A stretch of DNA of 64,000 bases from Verrucomicrobiaceae bacterium (lineage in GTDB: Bacteria; Verrucomicrobiota; Verrucomicrobiia; Chthoniobacterales; Chthoniobacteraceae): the NCBI GenBank assembly GCA_005791535.1, contig SXWH01000035.1:1-64000 (forward strand), given 5' to 3'. Of this stretch, positions 16,382 through 24,200 are shown in pieces. The notes beneath the pieces were generated by a model. That model was not told the DNA's origin. It did not search any database and was given only the letters and a program-made list of their open reading frames with translations. The position numbers and the translations under genes were made by a program. The stretch's first letter is position 1. Each line of letters opens with the position of its first letter.

Positions 16382-17440
16382 ATGCACCGGATTCTCAGCA
16401 TTTTCTTCGTCGTAGTCTGCACAGCCCTCGCGTGGTGGGCGTTGGAGTTGCAAGGGAAGCTCGTCTTGAAAGAGAAGGAGATTCTTACGCTACGGAAGGA
16501 GCGGGATGCCGCACAGGCAGCGGAGAAAGTTGCGCGCGCCGAGCTTGCGCCGCTCCAGGAAAATGCAGAGCGCCTGCGGAAAGAACGGGACGAGGCACTC
16601 GGAAACCCGAAGGGCGCCGCTGTAGCCGACGCGGCTTCACCCATAGCACCGGCGGCCGAGGACTCTGCGAGCAGACTGATTGGCGGCATCCTCAAACAAA
16701 TGGATTCGCCGGAAATGAAAAACATGATCCTCAGCCAGCAGACGGCCGAAACGCGGAAGACTTACGGGAAATTGCTAAAACGCTGGAATCTCTCTCCCGC
16801 GGAATCCGATACGGTTCTGACCATCCTTGCAGAGCGCGAGATGGGAGACATTTCGGATGTGCTATCCCTCGCCAGCGGAAAGGCGGACAAAGACACTGTT
16901 GAATCGATTGGCAAGTCCCTCGAAGAAGGAAAAACCAAAGCTGACGAACGCCTAAAGGCGGTGCTCGGTGACGAACGGATGAAGGAGCTCGAAGCCTTCG
17001 ATACCGATCAGGAGCGCGAGCAAACAGTGGGGCGCTACGCCGAGCATCTCGACATTGGCGGCTCGCCGCTCCATCCCGAGCAACGCGTGCAACTTGCCGA
17101 TTTGATCAAGAAAGAAGGTTCCGACGCCCCGCATGAGCAGGAGCAAATTTCGGCTCTCGCAACCGGAAGTATGACCGACGAGCAGCTCGCCAAGCTGCGC
17201 AAAGCCACCGAGGAGCGTCAGGCTCGAATCACTCAGAAGGCAGCGGCATTCCTTTCGCCGGATCAAGTAAGCGGCCTTCAGTCAGCATTCCGCGAAGAAA
17301 ACAATGAACAGGATTCCTCGTTCAGGTTTTTGCGCGAAATGATGAAAGAAGCGAAGCCCGGGGAATCCGCGATCCGCGTTGCACCAAAAGTGCACGTGGA
17401 GATCAAAACAGGCTCTTCCATCATTCCGGCGAAGCCTTGA
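16382..17440 (+). CDS. membrane-anchored coiled-coil protein, second of a paralogous pair
   Basis: A 352-residue protein with an N-terminal membrane anchor (MHRILSIFFVVVCTALAWWA) and a coiled-coil at about 22-75. An Ala/Pro-rich linker precedes a helical domain with the same order of motifs as the preceding gene (MDSPEMKNMILSQQ, ILAEREMGDISDVL, RLKAVLGDERMKELEAFD). A C-terminal extension ends VEIKTGSSIIPAKP. It starts 32 bases after its neighbour, so the two are probably co-transcribed and arose by duplication. Its last 20 bases overlap the end of the convergent lipoprotein gene on the other strand. Function unknown. Confidence 0.8.
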   Translation: MHRILSIFFVVVCTALAWWALELQGKLVLKEKEILTLRKERDAAQAAEKVARAELAPLQENAERLRKERDEALGNPKGAAVADAASPIAPAAEDSASRLIGGILKQMDSPEMKNMILSQQTAETRKTYGKLLKRWNLSPAESDTVLTILAEREMGDISDVLSLASGKADKDTVESIGKSLEEGKTKADERLKAVLGDERMKELEAFDTDQEREQTVGRYAEHLDIGGSPLHPEQRVQLADLIKKEGSDAPHEQEQISALATGSMTDEQLAKLRKATEERQARITQKAAAFLSPDQVSGLQSAFREENNEQDSSFRFLREMMKEAKPGESAIRVAPKVHVEIKTGSSIIPAKP

Positions 17441-18257
17441 ACTTGGGTTTCGCGTCCGCTTTCAACCGGTCGAGTTCGCGCTGCAGTTCGGCACACTCCT
17501 TGGAATGTGCGCGGTAATACTTCTCGAACTCCAGTCGCTGCTCTTCGCTTCGCTCACTGGGTTCAAGCGCCATCGTCGTCCGAATCGAATCCGGAACCTC
17601 CAGAATCGGCGGATTCGCAGTCGATACAAAAACCCGGAAATTGACGGACCTGGCCGCCGTCCGCTGATTTCGAAGTGTGAGAAGCAATGAAGATTGCGGC
17701 TCGTGCTTGGGAGGACTTTTCAATTCGAATACGGCAGCCGTGGACGTCCCCTTATGAAACGGCACCTCCCATCGGGTCTCGACGTTTCCGTCGACTGCAT
17801 TCGTAACCGCGCCCGTATGCGCCTCGAAATTCGCCGTCGCTGTCGCGATGGAAATCAACGGCGCATTTGCACCCGGCCGAATCTCGACCTCTCCAATCTC
17901 GATCTTTTCGACGCCTACACCCGCGGCCCACTCAATTCGGAACGCGGTGATACCGAAGCGCGGAGGGCGTAGTTCGATGGCAAACTCAGCGCCGCTCCCG
18001 TTCGCATTCGATGTCCGAATTGTTCCATCGGCTGCGAGTTCAATACTGCCATTTACAGCATTTACGCGCTCCACTTCCACGGGCTCCCATTTCACGGGCG
18101 CGTGGAGAGCGGCCTCCCATTCATGCAGGCCATTTTCCACAGCTTCCTCGATTCGCTTCTCCAGCGCCGCGATTTGCTCCGTACGTGAATCACATGCGGA
18201 GAGTGCCAGCGGAAGCATGCCGAGCAATACGGCAAATATCACGGTGCAGTGATTCAC
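17421..18257 (-). CDS. lipoprotein with discoidin-like segment, coupled to the giant amylase
   Basis: A 278-residue protein with a lipoprotein signal peptide ending LPLALSAC, the lipobox cysteine at residue 22. A short helical stretch is followed by a beta-rich region (residues 45-220) resembling a discoidin or galactose-binding fold, and then a conserved tail (SIRTTMALEPSERSEEQ, EFEKYYRAHSKE, ELQRELDRLKA). That tail recalls the linker in PVC DUF1549/DUF1553 cytochrome proteins, where a sugar-binding-like domain precedes a similar YYR motif. The start is a GTG sharing its first base with the TAG of the amylase gene (TAGTG), so translation is probably coupled. It may tether or present substrate at the cell surface; that is inference. 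Confidence 0.72.
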   Translation of the reverse strand: MNHCTVIFAVLLGMLPLALSACDSRTEQIAALEKRIEEAVENGLHEWEAALHAPVKWEPVEVERVNAVNGSIELAADGTIRTSNANGSGAEFAIELRPPRFGITAFRIEWAAGVGVEKIEIGEVEIRPGANAPLISIATATANFEAHTGAVTNAVDGNVETRWEVPFHKGTSTAAVFELKSPPKHEPQSSLLLTLRNQRTAARSVNFRVFVSTANPPILEVPDSIRTTMALEPSERSEEQRLEFEKYYRAHSKECAELQRELDRLKADAKPKFKASPE

Positions 18258-21200
18258 TACGGCGCAATCGCAACGACGCGGTAGAATCGTTGAACCTCCA
18301 AGCCCGGCGCGGTGACGGTCTGCGTACCGTCATCGGTCCAGGTAATGTTGCCACCCGTTCCAGCGATATTCGGTCCGGCCTGCGTCCACGGCTGGAGCAA
18401 ATCGTTTGTGTATTCCACACGGTAGGCACGACCGGCGCGACTTGCGAAGGTTACCGCTGTGGTGCTCGCGGTCGGTCGCGTCACGGTGATCCGAGCGATA
18501 GCATTGTCTGCAGCAAGCGGGTTTGAGGAAAAGGCATACTCCTGCGAGTTGGTGAGCCCGTCGTTGTCCGGGTCACCGCCCGCTCCGTTCGCGCCGCTGG
18601 TCAGGAACGGATCAATGCCGTTCTGCACTTCCCACAAGTCCGGCAACCCGTCGCCGTCGGAATCGCCACTGATTGTCGAACCCACCTGCGAACCGATTTC
18701 ATACTGAATCCCGCCGCCGGTGAGTTGGAATTCCACCTGCACGGTTTGCGCGAGGTTTCGCATGTTGATGGTGTCGAACGCCACTCCACTATCGCGATCG
18801 ACCGCAGAAACATTGCGCGGGAAATTCGTGCCAATCGGAACGATCGACACACGCGACGGACGCGCGCTGTTTCGATTGTAGAGTTGGTAGGAAACCGGAT
18901 TCGAATTCGGCGTCCCAAGCAGATTCGCCTGTCCGTTTAGAAGGAGGTCTCCAAGGTTCGGTGAGAGCCCGAAGCGGACGAAAAGCGGACCACCACCGCC
19001 CACGATGCTGTGATTTACGGACAACGCGGTTGCCCCAACAGCAAGCGTCACCGTCTTGCGAATCTTTCCGTCACTGCTGGTAATCTGCCATCCCGCCCCC
19101 GAAGGCGCGGCGACGATTGAGTATAAATCGTTCACATACTGATTGGTCCCGGGCCCGGTCGTCGGAGTGAAGAACTGATCGCGCATCGCGGTCACCCGGT
19201 ACGCGTCCACTGCGCCACCGACGATGTTGCTGAGGCCCTCGCGCTCGTCAGCAAGCCCGGCATAGCTGGCGAAATTTCCAATCGTCTGGACCACTGAGCC
19301 AGTCGCAGGATCGCGAGCCCAAAGTCCTGTGAGCCGCCCGCCAATGCGCTCGAACAGCGCACAGAGCCTATCGTTGTAAATCAGGTATTCGCTCTCGCCA
19401 TCAAGGTCGGCGTCGAATGTATCGGTCGCCACCGTTCCGTTGAACGAACCAGCCGCCGCACCCTGCACCCACGTGTCGATTCGCTTGTATATCGCAGCGT
19501 TTCGGAACTGCGCCTGCGAAACCGCAGCGAATGACGCGAGGGTTTGCGATGTCGTATCGGGGTAAATGTAGGCGCCCGTGCTGAACTTGGAGCGGTCGTC
19601 GTTCGTCTGATTATGGAACGCGGTTTGGAACACCGAACTGAACGCGGTTCCGCGAGCAAGCCGCCCCATCGGACTCGAGAGCGAACTGATCGTATTCAAG
19701 GTCGCCCACGTCTCGTGACTCACGCCGTCGATTCCCACGGTGCCCCATTTCTTCGCAGCAGGAAGTTGCACGGATGGGCGAACGTTAAACCGTTTGTCGC
19801 GCAAGCCCTCCTCGCGCCCGGCCTGGCCATTATACCAGTTGTCGTAGGACTCCTGAGTCGCGTGATCCAGAAAATCATGTTGCACCTTCGGCAATCCAAT
19901 GTTCGCACCGCGATTGACCGTGCCCCATGTATTCCCGTTGCCATCCGGCGGGACATTCAAGTCGATCTGGCCGGCGGCAATCTCCTGTGGAGTCGTGATT
20001 TTGGTCCACGGATGGCAGGCAAGCCACCGCATGTTCCTATCGTAATCGTCGGCGTTGTCATTGATGGCGAAATCCTCCCAGTTGTTGACGATTACAATGA
20101 CCTGATCCTGCGAAGAACTGCGGGCCTTGCGCAGGAGCAAATTGCGCAACGAGATTGGGAGTCCATTGTCGTCGTTGGTGAAAAGAATTACTCCGAGGTT
20201 GTCGTTAATCACGAACGACTTTACGCCGTTCATTTCGTTGATCCGGTATCCGTCGTTGCTGAGCGAACTCTCACGCCCGAACCATTTGAACACGTGCCGC
20301 TGTTGATCGATGAACGTCCAGCCAAAGCCAAGCGCCGCGATCTTCTGGAACACATCCGTGTCGGCGACGCGCTCCGGATTCCAGAAGACCTGAGTCGAAA
20401 CACCGGGTCCGTAAATCGAAGTGAGGTACTCGTTCGCGAGGGAAACATTCGATGCGTTAAAGTCCGCCGGAAAGTAGTCGATGATGTGGTCACTGAAAGT
20501 CGAGCCAAGCAATTGCACGACACCGCTGCCGGCGAGATTCCGGATCCGCGAGTTGAACGCGGGACCGTCGCGATACTGCCGCGGTGAAGCCGGATCCACC
20601 TTCGCCCACTGGATGGCGGAAGCGAGCGTCGGCGTAATGTGCATCGCCACCGGAACCCCGTAAGCCTGATGCACATCAAGAGGACGATAGTATCCCGCGC
20701 CATTCGCAGTGTTGATTAAAGCCTGAATGCTGCTTCCCGGCTGAATCGCCTGATTTCCATGAATCACCGAAAGAATCTTCGCGCTCCGGCCGCGGTCATT
20801 GCCGGCGGTTCGCCCGAAATACGCCTGCAGTTTGCTTCCGTTGCCGCTGATTGCCGCCTGCGCACCGTAATAGTCATTCGCGAGATAATCGTCGTAAATC
20901 GTATCGCGGATGTCCGTGCGTCCACCGAGGTCGCCAGGACCGACAGGACTATTCGTTGTTCCGTCCTTGGTGGTGAAAACCTGGAAAAGCAGGTCCGCTG
21001 CGTTCAAGCCGTTCCATCCAGCATCGAGTAAAGCCTGACGGCTGATCGAAAATTCAACGCTGTCCAATTCGCTGTTGTAATAACTCTTCTTGAAGCCATT
21101 CGCAGACGACTGGTCGCGCTGAATGACACCCGCTCCGGCGAGACTTTGACCGAGCCCCGTGGTGTTGGTCGTGGGATTCGTATCGATGTAAACTCGTCCG

Positions 21201-24200
21201 TTGTTTCCGCTGTAGCAGGCGACTACGGCCTGCCATCCCATGGTTGTGTATGTGTCGACATCGTCCGGGAGATTGCGCTCGCCGATACCCGGATTGCCCA
21301 CATTCAGGACGACGTAGATGTCCAGTTTTCCGTCCTCGGCAAACGGTACCAAGTCGGCCACATCCACACGGAAGTAGAAATTCCCATCGCCACCCGCACC
21401 GGTCGCGCCGCCGTCGTGCGCGTAAAAGGCCACAATATCGCGCGACGAATCACCACCATCGGCGTTGTGGTAAATATCGCCACCGCCGGTGTTGGTTCCC
21501 TCGCCATCAACCTCGTCGAGCACAATTAAGTCATCCGCAGTCCAGTCCGTGAACTCCTTCGAATTGGAGACCCCGCCGATCACAACGGGTGTCTGAGGTC
21601 CGATAACAATGCTATTCGGCGGCGGAGGCACTCCTGTGTCCGGCTGCCGAGGGTCCGTGCCGTTCACGAACTCCTGAAGGTTGGTGAATCCGTCGTTGTC
21701 CGGATCGCCCGCAGGACCATTGCTCGCGAGACCAGGACGGCCCGTGCGCAAGCTGGTCCCGGTGCCAGCATCGAGCGGGTCGAGTCCGTTGGCGGATTCC
21801 CATCCGTCAGAAAGGCCATCCCCATCCGTGTCACCCGAACATGCATCGGTCTCACTGAATAGAAGGCCGATTCGATGTCCGTTGGCCGCGTTCGTTTTCG
21901 GGAACTGAGCAGCAACCTTCGCGAGGCTCACCCGCTTCGATTTATACGAACCAAAGGACCACGTGATGTCGCTGAATCGGCCATAGCCGAGCGCATTCGA
22001 TTCATCGAACGGCCCAAGAACAACGAAGTCGCCGGCCACATCCGCCGCATCGAGATCCACCAGAACCAGTGACACACCACCGCTGTCATCGACATCCTCG
22101 CTTCCGTCTTTCAATCCGTCGCCATCCGTGTCGCCCGAAGCCGGGTCGGTCTCCAGAACGACAGCGCCTGCCGGCAACTTCGACCGGTCGAGACGCGACG
22201 TATTGTAGAACGTCGGCGGATGGGCAATGAGCGCAGTGATGCTGCCCGTTCCATCGACGGTCCCGATATCAACACGACCGTTGCGGTTTGCGTCCTCGAC
22301 GCCGTCATTCAACCCATCGTCATCGGTGTCCGCCTTGTTCGGATTTGTGCTGGTTCCCGCGATGAGATCAGTCCGGTTATTGTTCGCGTTGTAGCTCCAC
22401 GGTGAAAACAGTTCGAAACCACCGGGCCGCGTCGAATTGCCCGTGACGTTGAAAAGCGGTGAATCGAGGTCGGCCTGGAAGTTAAGAAAACCGTCCCCGT
22501 TTGTATCTGTCGCCGTATTTGTGCCGGCATCGCTTGCACTCGCCCACCCTACTTCCAGTCCGTCGGAAAGCCCATCGCCGTCGGTATCCACAATCGTCGG
22601 GTCGGTCTGACCGAACGCAAAATGCACGTGCACCTGACCGTTCGTCCACGTGTTAGGGTCCGTTGCCGGAAGCGCCGTCAAGGTCTGCTCGCCCGAATCG
22701 CTGAGACCGTCGTCATCGTCATCCGTGTCAGTCGGATTCGGCGGGACAATCTGCCGGAAAAGCACCGTCGCATTCCGGATATCGCGGCCCTCGACCGTTG
22801 CTGCGTTTCCATCAAGATCGCCGCGGGCCTCGAATGTGAACTGCCCTTCCGTGATGCCCGACCACAGGAATCTCCAGAACTTGTGATCGCCTTCGATGCG
22901 CGGATTGGGCGTGCCATCATTGATCAGCGCCATCGTTCCCGCGCCCTTCGTGAACACCATCTGCACGCCGATGTATGCATCGTCCGTGTCCACCTCCACC
23001 ACAAACTGTCGCTGCTCCGGTGTGGGCACCGGCACGTCGGGAAGGATTATTTCATACCGCTTCCCATCGCTGTCGAACTCCGGTGGATTAATGATGCTGA
23101 TCAACGGCGGCGGGAGCACCGGAAAAGCCTTCACGAGCCGCGTCGCCACAAGCGACGAGTTTCCGGGCCGCGTCATCGTGACCTCAATTAAGTGCAGGAA
23201 GTCCGGATTGCCATTATATAAATTCGGAAGGGCAAACTGGAAGTCGTGATACCCCGGCGATGCGTTGTAGATGATCGGCAAAGTCTGCGGAACCTGAGTG
23301 ACCGCACCCTGCGATTCACCGCTCACCTCACTCGCGATTTTGACGGATATCCGCGAACGCAACTCCGACTCGCTCAGTCCGTCGCCGAGCGTATTGGTAA
23401 AGCGCACTTTCATCACGTACCCGTCGCCTGTGACCTGCCCGTCCTGCTGGGGAAACGCCACGAACATCCGGAGATTCGGCCCCGCTGTGTTCACCGTGCG
23501 GACGAGTTCCGTAGTCCACGACGCAGCCGGAGAAAGGGTCATATTGCGCGACGACGACAACTCCAGAAGCCTCACCTTGATCGTCGCCGGGCCCGTCGCG
23601 GGGATGTTGCGGTAATTAAACCGGAACTCCCGCGGATACGGACTGCTCGTGGTAAGCGACGGCGTCACCTCGCTCGCACGCTGCCAAGTGGCGGCAAGGT
23701 TCCCATCGAAGGTGCCGTTGCCGTTGATGTCCGTAAACGACTCGCCCGAGTCCCGCACCCCGTTTCCATTCGAGTCGGTGAAAGGCTCCGGCCCCGCACC
23801 ATTCCCGCCTTGCGAACCAGTCACGCCATCATCGTTTGATGGATCACCGTCGGTGATATTGTACCAGACTTCCGTGACATCGCTCGCTGCGCGAACCACA
23901 GCTCCGTAGGTGCCGCCGCCGAGCGTTTCGTTCTGCGACGGGAACACAACTGCCCCCTGCGGCGTCTGGGTGTCGTAGTAAAAAGTCTGCGTAAAAGTAT
24001 TGTAGATGCTCGCCTTTCCACTGCGGCTCAAAAACGCGCGCGCCCGCAGAACGTGCCAGCCCTCTTCAAGTCCGGTTCGCTGCTCCGAGTAGTCGTTGTG
24101 AGGACGAACGGTCGCGGTCGTTGCGTTGAAGTTGGTGATTTGGAAAACAGTCTCCATTTTCCGCTTCACATCCACCGTTGTGGCACTCGATGGAAACACC

